A stretch of 56,434 nt of DNA from Liquorilactobacillus mali (GCF_001437155.1 NZ_JQAR01000004.1:1-56434), one strand, 5' to 3'. Shown: positions 16,630 to 25,397, numbered from the stretch's first letter. The notes: generated by a model not told the origin, from the letters alone. Numbers and translations are program-made.

Positions 16630-18750
16630 ATGGGAAATGGTTCTTTTTTAGAAAATTTGTTGAGCAAAGTAAAGTATTTCTCCAAGAAATTGGGTAAATG
16701 GTTAAATAAGAAAATTAGAAGGTATCAGTTAATTCGCTGGTTGATCATCGTTTGCTTAGCGTTATTTTTGGTAATGAGTATTTACTTGGTCTTTATTGCT
16801 AAGACTGCAAATGTTGGAAATTTGAAAGACGAGTTGGAACAAACAACAGAAATATATGACCACTCAGGTAACAAAGCAGGATATTTGTACTCTCAAAAGG
16901 GCACGTGGGTGGATATGGATAATATTTCGTCCAATATTACTGATGCTGTTTTGTCAACTGAAGATCGGAACTTTTATCACGAGTATGGCTTTTCGTTCAA
17001 GGGTATTGGACGTGCATCTTTATTGTTATTAAAAAATAAAATATTAGGCAGAAATTATATTAGCGGTGGGGGTAGTACACTCACACAACAATTAGTCAAG
17101 AATGCGTTTTTATCGCAAGAACAGACTTTTTCTCGTAAGGCAAAAGAGATTTTTATCTCAATGCAGGTTGAGAATGAGTACAGCAAAAAAGAAATTTTAG
17201 AGATGTATTTAAACAGCGCATATTTTGGAAATGGTGTCTGGGGTGTGCAAGATGCTGCAGAAAAATATTTTGGTGTTTCGGCTAAAAATGTTACTGTGGG
17301 GCAAGCTGCTACTTTGGCGGGAATGCTTACCAATCCAACGAAATATAATCCGATTGATCATTTAACAAATGCGACAAATCGACGAAATGTTGTTCTTGGG
17401 CTAATGGTAGAAAATAATAAGATCACAGAAGCTCAAGCAAAACAGTATAAGCAGATTGCGATGACTGTGCATGACAATTATCAATACGAATCTGGTTATA
17501 AGTATCCATATTATTTTGATGCAGTAATTAGTGAGGCAATTAGTAAATATGGATTGAGTGAAACCGAAATTATGAATGGTGGGTATAAAATTTATACTTC
17601 ATTGAACCAGACATATCAGACAAAAATGCAAAACAGTTTTGCTAACTCAACGTTATTTCCGTACAATGCAAGTGATGGCACTAAGGCACAAGGTTCTTCA
17701 ATCGCAATTAACCCCAAAACCGGGGGTGTACTAGCACTTGTCGGTGGTAGAGAAGGGTCCCATGTTTTCCGTGGATATAACAGGGCAACACAGTTGATTC
17801 GTTCACCTGGCTCTACAATTAAACCGATTGCTGTATATACGCCAGCGTTGGAATCTGGATACCACTATGATTCTATATTGAAAGATAAATTACGATCTTA
17901 TGGGACAAATAAATATACTCCACACAATATAGATGATGATTATGCGGGTAATATTATGATGTATAAGGCACTTGCTGAAAGTAAGAATGCTGCGACAGTT
18001 TGGTTATTGAATAAGATAGGTGTTCAGAATGGATACAATATGGTGAAAAAATTTGGCTTAAATGTTTCAAAGAGTGATGATAATTTGAGTCTTGCATTGG
18101 GGGGACTGACTAAAGGTGTGTCTCCATACCAGATGGCTGAAGCGTACACGACATTTGCTAATGGTGGTGTAAAAACTTCACCGTATTTGATTACAAAAAT
18201 TGTAGATGCCTCTGGAAAAACAATCGTAAATAATAAGGTCTCTTCAAAACGTATAATCAGTAAGAAGACAGCAAACGAAATGACAAGCATGATGATTGAT
18301 GTATTCAATGATGGAACTGGGGTAAATGCAAAGCCTTATGGTTACACGATTGCTGGTAAAACAGGAACAACAAAAGCAGATTCTGGGACGGCCACAAGTG
18401 ATAAGGATCATTGGTATATTGGATATACCCCTGATGTTGTTGTAGCGACATGGGTCGGGTTTGACTCAGCAAAGTATAGTCTTGACAATGAAGGCGTTCG
18501 TGGAGGGTCTGCATTATTCAAAAATGAAATGGAGAATATTTTGCCATATACTGCCAAAACATCGTTTTCAGTCAAGAGTGCTGCTACTAGGCTTGCGAAT
18601 ACAAAGAGTAGCAGTTCTGCAAACAGCATCTGGAATGGTTTAAAAGATGCAGGAGAAAGTGTTTCAAAGTCCGCCAATAGTCTAAAAGAGAAAGCCAGCG
18701 GATTATTTAGTGAAGGAAAAGAAAAAATCCAACAATGGTTTGGAAATTAG
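16630..18750 (+). CDS. Bifunctional class A penicillin-binding protein (PBP1A/2A type)
   Basis: A 706-residue peptidoglycan synthase: cytoplasmic basic N-terminus, one transmembrane helix (about 36-56), a GT51 glycosyltransferase domain (STEDRNFYHEYGFSFKGI, GGGSTLTQQLVKN) and a penicillin-binding transpeptidase domain. The transpeptidase motifs are SxxK as STIK at 395-398, SxN as SKN at 451-453 and KTGTT starting at Lys577. After the catalytic domain comes a serine-rich linker and a short amphipathic tail ending in KIQQWFGN. The start is ATG with an AAAGGATTGG ribosome-binding site. It is followed by a yheA homologue, as around PBP2A genes of other lactobacilli. The promoter is enclosed by an inverted repeat. 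Confidence 0.94.
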   Translation: MGNGSFLENLLSKVKYFSKKLGKWLNKKIRRYQLIRWLIIVCLALFLVMSIYLVFIAKTANVGNLKDELEQTTEIYDHSGNKAGYLYSQKGTWVDMDNISSNITDAVLSTEDRNFYHEYGFSFKGIGRASLLLLKNKILGRNYISGGGSTLTQQLVKNAFLSQEQTFSRKAKEIFISMQVENEYSKKEILEMYLNSAYFGNGVWGVQDAAEKYFGVSAKNVTVGQAATLAGMLTNPTKYNPIDHLTNATNRRNVVLGLMVENNKITEAQAKQYKQIAMTVHDNYQYESGYKYPYYFDAVISEAISKYGLSETEIMNGGYKIYTSLNQTYQTKMQNSFANSTLFPYNASDGTKAQGSSIAINPKTGGVLALVGGREGSHVFRGYNRATQLIRSPGSTIKPIAVYTPALESGYHYDSILKDKLRSYGTNKYTPHNIDDDYAGNIMMYKALAESKNAATVWLLNKIGVQNGYNMVKKFGLNVSKSDDNLSLALGGLTKGVSPYQMAEAYTTFANGGVKTSPYLITKIVDASGKTIVNNKVSSKRIISKKTANEMTSMMIDVFNDGTGVNAKPYGYTIAGKTGTTKADSGTATSDKDHWYIGYTPDVVVATWVGFDSAKYSLDNEGVRGGSALFKNEMENILPYTAKTSFSVKSAATRLANTKSSSSANSIWNGLKDAGESVSKSANSLKEKASGLFSEGKEKIQQWFGN

Positions 18751-18784
18751 CCTACTAAAAATGTGGAGTTCTTGGGAACTAAAA

Positions 18785-18793
18785 TGGTACAAT
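18785..18793 (+). promoter_or_regulatory. Extended -10 upstream of the yheA-like gene
   Basis: TGG followed by TACAAT (18788-18793), 32 bases before the GTG start. A small dyad, AGTTC-N4-GAACT, lies just upstream. Confidence 0.4.
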
Positions 18794-18824
18794 TGGCGTG
18801 GATACTAATAAAGGGGGCTATATT

Positions 18825-19163
18825 GTGATCAATATATATGATTCAGCAAATCAATTAGAAAAAGATTTAAGAAGCACACAGGAATACAAGGATTTGAAGG
18901 CTGCGTATGATGTTGTTAAGGCAGATGACAGTGCTTATCAACAATTTAAGGAATTTCAAAAAGCTCAAATTGATTTTCAAAATAAGCAGGTACAGGGAAA
19001 TATTCAAGAATCCGACCTTAATGATATTAAGGAATTGGGAGAACAAGTTGAGAAGGTCGAAGTGATCATGAATTTGATGAATAAAGAAAGAGCATTAGCA
19101 CAATTAATTGATGAAATTAATCAAATCATGTTTAAACCAGTAAGCGAGTTATATCAAGGATAA
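18825..19163 (+). CDS. yheA: YheA/UPF0342 (YlbF/YmcA superfamily) protein
   Basis: A 112-residue all-helical protein of the UPF0342 family (B. subtilis YheA). The alignable core is NIYDSANQLEKDLR near the start, a middle AQIDFQNKQVQGN, and the family ending LIDEINQIMFKPVSELY. YlbF/YmcA relatives form the Y-complex that supports RNase Y-dependent RNA maturation in Bacillus; YheA itself is uncharacterised, and this protein lacks the C-terminal cysteines of YmcA/YlbF. The start is GTG with AAGGGGG (18811-18817) upstream; the longer in-frame ATG at 18798 overlaps that site. It sits between the penicillin-binding protein and yhaO. Confidence 0.83.
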   Translation: MINIYDSANQLEKDLRSTQEYKDLKAAYDVVKADDSAYQQFKEFQKAQIDFQNKQVQGNIQESDLNDIKELGEQVEKVEVIMNLMNKERALAQLIDEINQIMFKPVSELYQG

Positions 19164-19204
19164 AATTTGAGTACTAACTTAAAACTACGAGCAAGATGTT
19201 GGTT

Positions 19205-19313
19205 GTTCTGAGTAACTTGAAGTTAGGCATAAAATTTTAATTTGTGGAACAAAATTATATGTAATCAACGGAGGGGATAGGACAAAATATAACTTTTGAC
19301 CCTACCCTTTTTT
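19205..19313 (+). repeat. Intergenic repeat element, copy 1 (palindrome plus terminator)
   Basis: It contains the perfect palindrome TAACTTGAAGTTA (19213-19225), then an AATTTGTGGAAC segment and a hairpin terminator (19272-19313, GGGGATAGGACAAAA pairing imperfectly with TTTTGACCCTACCC, then T-run). The same order of parts recurs at 33083-33219. The hairpin ends the yheA transcript. Confidence 0.6.
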
Positions 19314-19340
19314 ACTTGTTTGAAATAAGGGGTGATTAAT

Positions 19341-20543
19341 TTGAAATTTATTCATTGTGCAGATTTACATCTAGGCAGTTCCTTTGAAGGCCTAGATGGT
19401 ATCGATGATTCACAATTGAAAATCTTGATAAATTCTGGAATAGGAGCACTCACAAAAGTGATTGCTGCGGCTGTAGCAGAGAAAGTTGATTTTATAATAT
19501 TTGCGGGTGATATTTTCGATGGACATCAAATTAATTTATCCTTGCAGCTTAAACTTAAAAATTTGTTTGAAAAACTACAAAATCATAATATTTATGTATT
19601 CATAGCGTTCGGAAATCATGATTTTCAAAATTTAGATAAAGTTAATTTTTATTTTCCCGAAAATGTTTATATTTTTCCCAATCAGGTAACAACTAAAAAA
19701 ATAATAATTGGAAATGATGAAATTGCAGTAACTGGGTTTAGCTATGGTGAACGATGGGTAAAAAGTGAGATTGCGAACTATCCCCAACATCTTGATGTGA
19801 AATGGCACATTGGCATGTTGCATGGTGCTGCTGTGGAGGATGATAGTTTACAAAATTATGCACCATTTAGGCTGAATGAATTGTTAAGTAAAAATTATGA
19901 TTACTGGGCTTTGGGACATATTCACAGTCGACGTATCCTTAATGAAAAGCCACCGATTGTTTATGCTGGTTCGCTTCAGGGTAGAAACAATAAGGAAGTT
20001 GGAGCAAAAGGCTTTTACATGGTTGAAGAAAATGATGGGCAGCTTTGTCCTGAGTTTAGGGAAGTCGATGGACTTAAATGGGAAAATATAGATAAGAGCA
20101 TTTCAGAGATTCGGACGTATGAGAACGTGGAAGCAGAATTAATCCAAGATATAGAGCGCAAAACAAGCGGAAATAATGGATTGACAGTGGCTAGTATTAA
20201 TTTGAAGATAAATGCAAAAAATACTGAATTGTTGGTAAATCTTCAAAACGAGTATCTTTTGCGTACTTTAAGAAGAAGAGTAGGCAAGGAAGTTTTTATT
20301 CGAAAAATAAATTATGAAATATTTACAGGTGACGAAACATCTCATTTAGACCAAGAAATTTTGGAAAAAGTTAAAGATGGTGTGTTTAATGAAGAAGTAA
20401 TTGGTGATCTACTAGGTAAATTAAAAGATTTTGAATTTATTGATGATCATTTTAAAAATGAAAATGTAATCCAAGAAATTTTAGAAAAAGCAAAGTTAAA
20501 TTTGATTGAGGATGTTGATGACTATGAAGATTTTAGAAGCTAA
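19341..20543 (+). CDS. yhaO: DNA repair exonuclease, SbcD/YhaO-like metallophosphoesterase
   Basis: A 400-residue calcineurin-like phosphoesterase of the SbcD/Mre11 group. All metal motifs are visible: ADLHLG near the start, AGDIFDG, FGNHD, LHGAA and GHIHSR. The partner is the adjacent SMC-like ATPase YhaN, whose frame overlaps this one by 20 bases. This suggests an SbcCD/Rad50-Mre11-like nuclease complex acting on DNA ends. The start is TTG at 19341, placed after AAGGGGTG (19327-19334); the upstream GTG lies inside that ribosome-binding site. Function in Bacillus relatives is not well defined. Confidence 0.88.
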   Translation: MKFIHCADLHLGSSFEGLDGIDDSQLKILINSGIGALTKVIAAAVAEKVDFIIFAGDIFDGHQINLSLQLKLKNLFEKLQNHNIYVFIAFGNHDFQNLDKVNFYFPENVYIFPNQVTTKKIIIGNDEIAVTGFSYGERWVKSEIANYPQHLDVKWHIGMLHGAAVEDDSLQNYAPFRLNELLSKNYDYWALGHIHSRRILNEKPPIVYAGSLQGRNNKEVGAKGFYMVEENDGQLCPEFREVDGLKWENIDKSISEIRTYENVEAELIQDIERKTSGNNGLTVASINLKINAKNTELLVNLQNEYLLRTLRRRVGKEVFIRKINYEIFTGDETSHLDQEILEKVKDGVFNEEVIGDLLGKLKDFEFIDDHFKNENVIQEILEKAKLNLIEDVDDYEDFRS

Positions 20544-22758
20544 CATTTACGGATATGGCTGCTTTATTGATCGTCATTTTGATATTTCAAATGATTTTCA
20601 AGTTATTACGGGGGAAAATGAGTCCGGCAAATCTACATTCAAGTCATTTGTTAGTTCAATTTTATTTGGATTCCCAACCAAACGAGAAAAAAATGAGAAT
20701 TATGTACCTAAAAAGGGAAGTATCTATGGTGGTAATTTAGTAGTTTTACAACATGGGCAAAAGTATTTAATTGAGCGTATTAACAGTGATAAGAGCAATA
20801 GTTTATCAATAGTCAACAAACAAAATGGTGAAAAAATTCCAGAAAGTTTATTAAAAAAATGGTTATCAGGAATTGATAAGCAGCTATTTAATGAAATCTA
20901 TGCTGTAAATCAAACTGGTTTACATGCAATTCTGGATTTAAAACCTAATGAACTCGAGAGAAATTTTTACAGTATCGCAACCAGTGGTAGTCAAGAAATC
21001 TTTGAGATGCAAAAGAAGTTTTTGAAGGCAGCTGGAGAATTATATAAACCTAATGGCAGAGTCCCTAAAGTTAATGTTATGCTTAAAAACTATGATAGGC
21101 AGCAAAAGAACTTACAGCATTTAATTAATAGGGTGGATGAGTCCAAGCAGCTTGAGGAAAAGATCGTCGAACTGCAGGAACAAAATTTGTTATTTCAACA
21201 GGAAAAAGGAAAATATGAGCAACAAATATCAGAGCTGCAGCAGTTAATCTCTTCGTGGGATTCATATCAAGAGATGCTGAGTACTTCGAAAATGGTCACA
21301 GGTGATAAGGTAAAAATCAAGCTAGCAGTATTTGAAAAAATGCAGCTTCAAAATAATAAAATCAATGCAATTGAAGAGACACTTAACAGTTTAGAAAAAC
21401 AAATGGCACATGTAAAATCACAATTAGATGAAAAAGATTTTGCAGAATTAGGTTTTTATTTACGAAATAAGGATGATTTTGATAAATTATTTGTGTCATT
21501 GAGTTCTTCAAAGAAACAGTCTGAACGAGCGACGGATAATACCGAAATATTAAGTAGGAGAAGCAAAAATTCAAAAAATAGTGAAATTAGTCTGGTATTT
21601 CTTGGGATACTTGGAATATCGATTTTGATATTGTTTTTTGTTTCCAACACAGTAGTAAAAAGTATCGGTCTGATAGGTATTATTGCTGGAATATATGGGT
21701 TTAGCAAAACGATCAAAAAGGTTTCAGGTAATGAATCTGATAATAGGCCTGAGCAGACTACAAAGCAGAACAATTTTGATTTTTGTAAAGAAGAATTGGG
21801 ACTTTCCACTGATTATCCAGAGAATTTAAAAAGAATCTTGAATTTTCAAAACCAAATTAAAGAACAGCAGAATCATAGGGATGAATATGAAGCAAAGAAA
21901 AGATTTTTGATTCAAGAGCAAAATGATAAACTATCCAAATTAAGACGGGAACAAATCCAACTTGATACCCAGCTCAAAGAATTTGGGTATGATAGCTTTG
22001 CAGCTCTGAGGAATACATACTTTCAACAGCAAAATCAGATTGAAACAGAAAGCAGACTGTATGGTTTAAAATCGCAAATTCCAAGCGGCCTAATTGGGAA
22101 ATTGAAAAGGTATTCGAGCCGAAATGAAATTGAAGAAGAGAAAAGTAATATTAGTAATGAATTTAAGCTGAAAAAGGATGATTATGATAAGAGACTTGAA
22201 CTCGTAATAAGTTATAAAATTCAATTGGAAAAAATCGGGGATTCAAATGAGATAGCCGTCTTACAGCAGGAGGCAGCAAATCAAAGAGCACAGATTAATA
22301 CAAAGATTGAAGAATGGTTAGCCTTGTCACTTACGGATAGATGGCTGGATGATTACTTAAGTAAGTTATCAAAGAATAGATTGCCACAGGTGATTAAGCT
22401 CGCCACCAATTTTTTTAAAAGATTAACTAGGGGCCATTTTACTAGTATTATTCTAAAAGAAAGCCAATTTATTTTGCAGGCCAGTGATAACCAAAGCTTT
22501 AGGGTTACTGAATTATCAAGGGCGACGGCAGAACAATTATATCTATCGCTGAGACTAGCATTCGTGGTTACTTTCAACAAAAAAATTGGGTTACCAATTA
22601 TAATAGATGACGGATTCGTAAATTTTGACAGAAAGCGCAAATTTCAAATTATTGATTTATTGTTAGAAATCAGTACTGAAACGCAAATATTATGTTTTAC
22701 AGTCGATATTTCTGCCATATGTGATAAGGTAAGTAACGAAGGAATTTTGGTTATTTAG
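20524..22758 (+). CDS. yhaN: SMC/Rad50-like ATPase YhaN
   Basis: A 744-residue AAA-type ATPase with Walker A GENESGKST at about 30-38, long coiled-coil arms, and a C-terminal nucleotide-binding half with a signature-like LSRATAEQLYLSLRLAF and Walker B PIIIDDGFVNFD. Two adjacent hydrophobic helices in the middle (about residues 355-400) are a known peculiarity of YhaN and would insert in or touch the membrane. It is clearly shorter than the roughly 960-residue Bacillus protein, mostly through shorter coiled coils. ATG at 20524 begins MKILEANIYGYGCF; it overlaps yhaO by 20 bases, so the two are probably translated together as an SbcCD-like pair. Confidence 0.88.
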   Translation: MKILEANIYGYGCFIDRHFDISNDFQVITGENESGKSTFKSFVSSILFGFPTKREKNENYVPKKGSIYGGNLVVLQHGQKYLIERINSDKSNSLSIVNKQNGEKIPESLLKKWLSGIDKQLFNEIYAVNQTGLHAILDLKPNELERNFYSIATSGSQEIFEMQKKFLKAAGELYKPNGRVPKVNVMLKNYDRQQKNLQHLINRVDESKQLEEKIVELQEQNLLFQQEKGKYEQQISELQQLISSWDSYQEMLSTSKMVTGDKVKIKLAVFEKMQLQNNKINAIEETLNSLEKQMAHVKSQLDEKDFAELGFYLRNKDDFDKLFVSLSSSKKQSERATDNTEILSRRSKNSKNSEISLVFLGILGISILILFFVSNTVVKSIGLIGIIAGIYGFSKTIKKVSGNESDNRPEQTTKQNNFDFCKEELGLSTDYPENLKRILNFQNQIKEQQNHRDEYEAKKRFLIQEQNDKLSKLRREQIQLDTQLKEFGYDSFAALRNTYFQQQNQIETESRLYGLKSQIPSGLIGKLKRYSSRNEIEEEKSNISNEFKLKKDDYDKRLELVISYKIQLEKIGDSNEIAVLQQEAANQRAQINTKIEEWLALSLTDRWLDDYLSKLSKNRLPQVIKLATNFFKRLTRGHFTSIILKESQFILQASDNQSFRVTELSRATAEQLYLSLRLAFVVTFNKKIGLPIIIDDGFVNFDRKRKFQIIDLLLEISTETQILCFTVDISAICDKVSNEGILVI

Positions 22759-22780
22759 AAAATAAAAGGGAGGATTAAGT

Positions 22781-23737
22781 TTGAGTCAAAATAAAATATA
22801 TGACTATGCAGTGGATGAAAGTATGGAATTATTCATGCTGATAAAGTCTGCAGATGTCCGGATTGCAAAGAATGGTAATAAGTTTATTGCTTTTATGTTT
22901 GCCGATAGCTCAGGTGAAATAAGTGCAAAATTTTGGGACGCATCTGATAATGATATCGCATCATTTGTACCAGGAAAAATAGTTTTTGTTAAGGGTAAGC
23001 GGGAGGTCTATCAAGGGAATCCTCAGGTTAAAATATTCAAGATGCGCTTAGCAAATGAACAAGAACCGAATAATGTTAATTTATTTGTAAAAAAAGCTCC
23101 TGTTTCTGTGGATGACATGGAAGACGAGTTTAATGCTACTCTTTTTGAAATTACAAATGCAAATTGGAATCGGATTGTAAGATACCTTTTGACTGAATAT
23201 CACGATCAGTTTTTTAGTTATCCTGCGGCTAAGAAAAATCATCATGCATTTGCTGGGGGTCTTGCCTTTCACACATTATCAATGTTGCGTTTAGCGCATG
23301 CAGTTGTTAAGGAATATGATAATATTAATGCTCCATTACTGTATGCAGGGACAATCTTGCATGATTTGGGTAAGGTAATCGAACTATCAGGCCCCGTAGC
23401 GACACAGTATACTTTAGCAGGTAATTTGCTGGGACATATCGTACTTATTGATGAACAGATTATTAAAGCAGCTGATAAGTTGAAGATCGATCTTGAAAGC
23501 GAAGATATGATCTTACTCCGCCATATGATATTATCACATCATGGGTTATTGGAATATGGATCACCAGTTCAACCTCACATTTTAGAAGCAGAAGTACTGC
23601 ATCAAATTGACCAATTGGATGCCTCTATTCAGATGTTAAAGGGAACGCTTGAACATACTGAACCTGGAACGTTTTCTGAAAGAATTTTTGGGATGGATGG
23701 GAGAAACTTCTATCGTTCTACAGAAGATAAGAATTGA
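22781..23737 (+). CDS. yhaM: 3'-5' exoribonuclease YhaM
   Basis: A 318-residue RNA-degrading enzyme with an N-terminal OB fold (about 20-95; GEISAKFWDASDND) and a C-terminal HD domain carrying FHTLSM, LHDLGK with His194-Asp195, and LSHHGLLEYGSP. Family members trim mRNA 3' ends by a few bases and act with RNase Y and PNPase; some also degrade single-stranded DNA. The start is TTG with GGGAGG about eight bases before. It follows yhaN by 22 bases, completing the conserved yhaO-yhaN-yhaM order. A long structured region ends the unit. Confidence 0.93.
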   Translation: MSQNKIYDYAVDESMELFMLIKSADVRIAKNGNKFIAFMFADSSGEISAKFWDASDNDIASFVPGKIVFVKGKREVYQGNPQVKIFKMRLANEQEPNNVNLFVKKAPVSVDDMEDEFNATLFEITNANWNRIVRYLLTEYHDQFFSYPAAKKNHHAFAGGLAFHTLSMLRLAHAVVKEYDNINAPLLYAGTILHDLGKVIELSGPVATQYTLAGNLLGHIVLIDEQIIKAADKLKIDLESEDMILLRHMILSHHGLLEYGSPVQPHILEAEVLHQIDQLDASIQMLKGTLEHTEPGTFSERIFGMDGRNFYRSTEDKN

Positions 23738-23879
23738 TTAGCTCGAGATACTATTTTTTAAATAAGATTCGAGTTCTAAAGAGATATCACAACTATTAAG
23801 CTAATAGAAGCTGATTCTTTACGCAATTTTATGATGTAGCGTAGTATAGTTATTTTATTGTTATTTTGCACTCAAAATT

Positions 23880-23963
23880 AAAGTCACACCCCGATGAAGT
23901 GTCCCATAATGATTAGTCTTATTATCTAATGATTATGAGGTACTCAAAGTGTGTGGCTTTTTT
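23880..23963 (+). terminator. Large two-level hairpin with T-run
   Basis: The outer stem AAAGTCACAC (23880-23889) pairs with GTGTGGCTTT (23951-23960). The inner stem is a perfect 12-base-pair repeat (23905-23916 with 23926-23937). The whole is followed by more T. It is larger than a simple terminator and could be a structured RNA 3' end or a small inverted-repeat element. Confidence 0.7.
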
Positions 23964-24104
23964 GTTGCGGCCAACGTTTTTGAAGGTAAGCACAAAATGA
24001 TTAAGTATGGAGCACGATAGGTCATAAAAAAGTATATTTTTGGTGTAAATAAAAGCAGACGATGTGTTCCAGCAACAAGATTGCAACATAAGATATCTTA
24101 CAGA

Positions 24105-24142
24105 AAATAAAAAAAGCCTTAAAATCAACGTTTTAAGACTTT
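24105..24142 (-). terminator. Terminator of tRNA-Leu
   Basis: On the minus strand, an AGTCTTAAAA stem pairs with TTTTAAGGCTT (with a G-U pair) and is followed by a T-run, 27 bases after the tRNA 3' end. Confidence 0.85.
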
Positions 24143-24168
24143 CAGAATTACATAAAATGCATAAAGTA

Positions 24169-24252
24169 TGCCCTCGGCAGGAGTCGAACCTGTACTTGGA
24201 AACCCAAACAGCGACCTGAACGCTGCGCGTCTGCCAATTCCGCCACGAGGGC
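24169..24252 (-). tRNA. tRNA-Leu (anticodon CAG)
   Basis: A class II tRNA of 84 bases with discriminator A. The seven-base-pair acceptor stem is GCCCTCG/CGAGGGC, the D-arm contains GCGGAATTGGCAGACGC, the anticodon loop TTCAGGT gives CAG, a variable arm is present, and the T-loop is GGTTCGACTCC. CCA is not encoded. A -10 TATAAT lies about 22 bases upstream of the 5' end (24274-24279, minus strand). The two leucine features in this window, this gene and trmL, are unlinked. Confidence 0.97.
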
Positions 24253-24436
24253 AATAAACGATAACACTAAAATATTATACAACAAACTTGTATTAAATAA
24301 AAGTATAAAAAACGAAACACTTGCATACTATTTGAATAACATTTAAAATTAAGTAAAGAAAACGCAATCATTTATATCCTGAAGATTAAGATTGCTTAAT
24401 GAAATAGTTAGTTAAAGTAAAAAGTTGGAATAGGGA

Positions 24437-24445
24437 TGTTATAAT
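24437..24445 (+). promoter_or_regulatory. Extended -10 promoter of the uspA-like gene
   Basis: TGT followed by a perfect TATAAT (24440-24445), about 15 bases ahead of the AAGGGGTGAG ribosome-binding site. Confidence 0.55.
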
Positions 24446-24472
24446 TGGTGCGAGGAATAAGGGGTGAGCTCA

Positions 24473-24922
24473 ATGGAACAAAAATATCATAGTATTCTGG
24501 TTCCCGTTGATGGTTCAAAAAATGCAGAGAAAGCGTTAAAAAGGGCAATTGAGGTAGCAAAAAGAAATAATGGAAAAATTGAAGTTCTGAATGTGATAGA
24601 TACAAGACAATTCACAAATAACTTTGGTGGGATTGTCAGCATGTCGGGTGATATTATCTACTCCACTTTTGAAGCGGTAAAGGAATATCTTGAAAAGCTA
24701 AAGGAAAGTATCAAAAAAGAAGAGGGCTTTTCCCATGTTGATGTTCATGTAAGATTCGGTTCTCCAAAGGTTGTGATTGCTCATGATTTTTTAGAAGATT
24801 ATCCGGTAGATTTAATTATTTTGGGAAAGACTGGGATGTCTGCGGTTGGACGCATATTCGTAGGCTCCGTGACAGATGGTGTTGTCAGGACTGCAAGGTG
24901 TGATGTGTTGGTTGTAGGCTGA
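24473..24922 (+). CDS. Universal stress protein, UspA family
   Basis: A 149-residue single-domain cytoplasmic stress protein. It has the N-terminal ILVPVDGSKNAEKAL strand and the C-terminal ATP-binding pattern G-x2-G-x9-G-S in GKTGMSAVGRIFVGSV, so it belongs to the ATP-binding class. The start is ATG at 24473 after AAGGGGTGAG; the in-frame GTG inside that site is unlikely. A small membrane protein gene follows after 16 bases and may be co-transcribed. Confidence 0.93.
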   Translation: MEQKYHSILVPVDGSKNAEKALKRAIEVAKRNNGKIEVLNVIDTRQFTNNFGGIVSMSGDIIYSTFEAVKEYLEKLKESIKKEEGFSHVDVHVRFGSPKVVIAHDFLEDYPVDLIILGKTGMSAVGRIFVGSVTDGVVRTARCDVLVVG

Positions 24923-24938
24923 AAGTGAGGTAATGATG

Positions 24939-25271
24939 ATGTCAACATTAGAAATAATTGCTTTATTTAGTTTAATACTGTTAATGGCATACAATATTAG
25001 GTTAGGTTTGATGGTGAAAAAACTACGTGATAAATTAAGTAAGGGGAAAGAAATAGAACTTACTGAATCTACCAATAAGGAAATTGTTGATGCGATAAAG
25101 ACAAGAAAAAAATGGACCGTTTTAAGTCAGTGTCTGTTTTGGATATCAATTGTTATGATGCTGTATGGCTCAATGGGACTATTGATTTATTTTCTAGACT
25201 TGTATACTATTGCAGTGATTTATATAAATCTGGTAAATCGGAAAGTCTTTACCGAGCTCATAAAATTATAA
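24939..25271 (+). CDS. Small membrane protein of unknown function
   Basis: A 110-residue protein that I do not recognise. An N-terminal hydrophobic helix (about 3-20) is followed by a basic and acidic cytoplasmic-type stretch (KKLRDKLSKGKEIELTESTNKEIVDAIKTRKKW) and two further hydrophobic segments (about 62-100). Three ATG codons occur in a row; the last (24939) has the best spacing to the GTGAGG ribosome-binding site. It lies 16 bases after the uspA-like gene and before a terminator, so the two probably form a small operon. Confidence 0.7.
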   Translation: MSTLEIIALFSLILLMAYNIRLGLMVKKLRDKLSKGKEIELTESTNKEIVDAIKTRKKWTVLSQCLFWISIVMMLYGSMGLLIYFLDLYTIAVIYINLVNRKVFTELIKL

Positions 25272-25292
25272 TTAAAGGTAAGTAAGGAAATA

Positions 25293-25328
25293 AAGCTGGG
25301 GTGATTTTCTTAACCTTGGCTTTTTTAG
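25293..25328 (+). terminator. Rho-independent terminator
   Basis: A ten-base-pair stem including G-U pairs (25293-25302 with 25313-25322) followed by a T-run. It ends the uspA-like/membrane protein unit. Confidence 0.85.
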
Positions 25329-25397
25329 TGAAATAAATTACGTATAAAAATATTGATTTAGGTATCAAGAAGGATAAGATGAATTGAGGAATGGAAA

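Larger units (their letters stand above)
23738..24168. other. Non-coding region between yhaM and tRNA-Leu
   Basis: About 430 bases without a supported gene. It holds a long imperfect hairpin with a T-run (23880-23963) that probably ends yhaM, a possible upstream promoter-like stretch near 23820-23855, and the minus-strand terminator of tRNA-Leu (24105-24142). The open frame reading antisense through the tRNA is a shadow. Confidence 0.6.

Noticed and set aside
18770-18785. LexA box near the yheA promoter
   Set aside because: The dyad is GTTC-N4-GAAC, the reverse arrangement of the LexA half-sites, so it is not a LexA operator.
23922-24254. 110-residue minus-strand frame reading through the tRNA-Leu gene
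   Set aside because: Its first part is the translation of tRNA sequence, a common artefact, and it lacks a ribosome-binding site.
24812-25075. 87-residue frame opposite the uspA-like and small membrane genes
   Set aside because: It overlaps two better supported plus-strand genes and has no ribosome-binding site.
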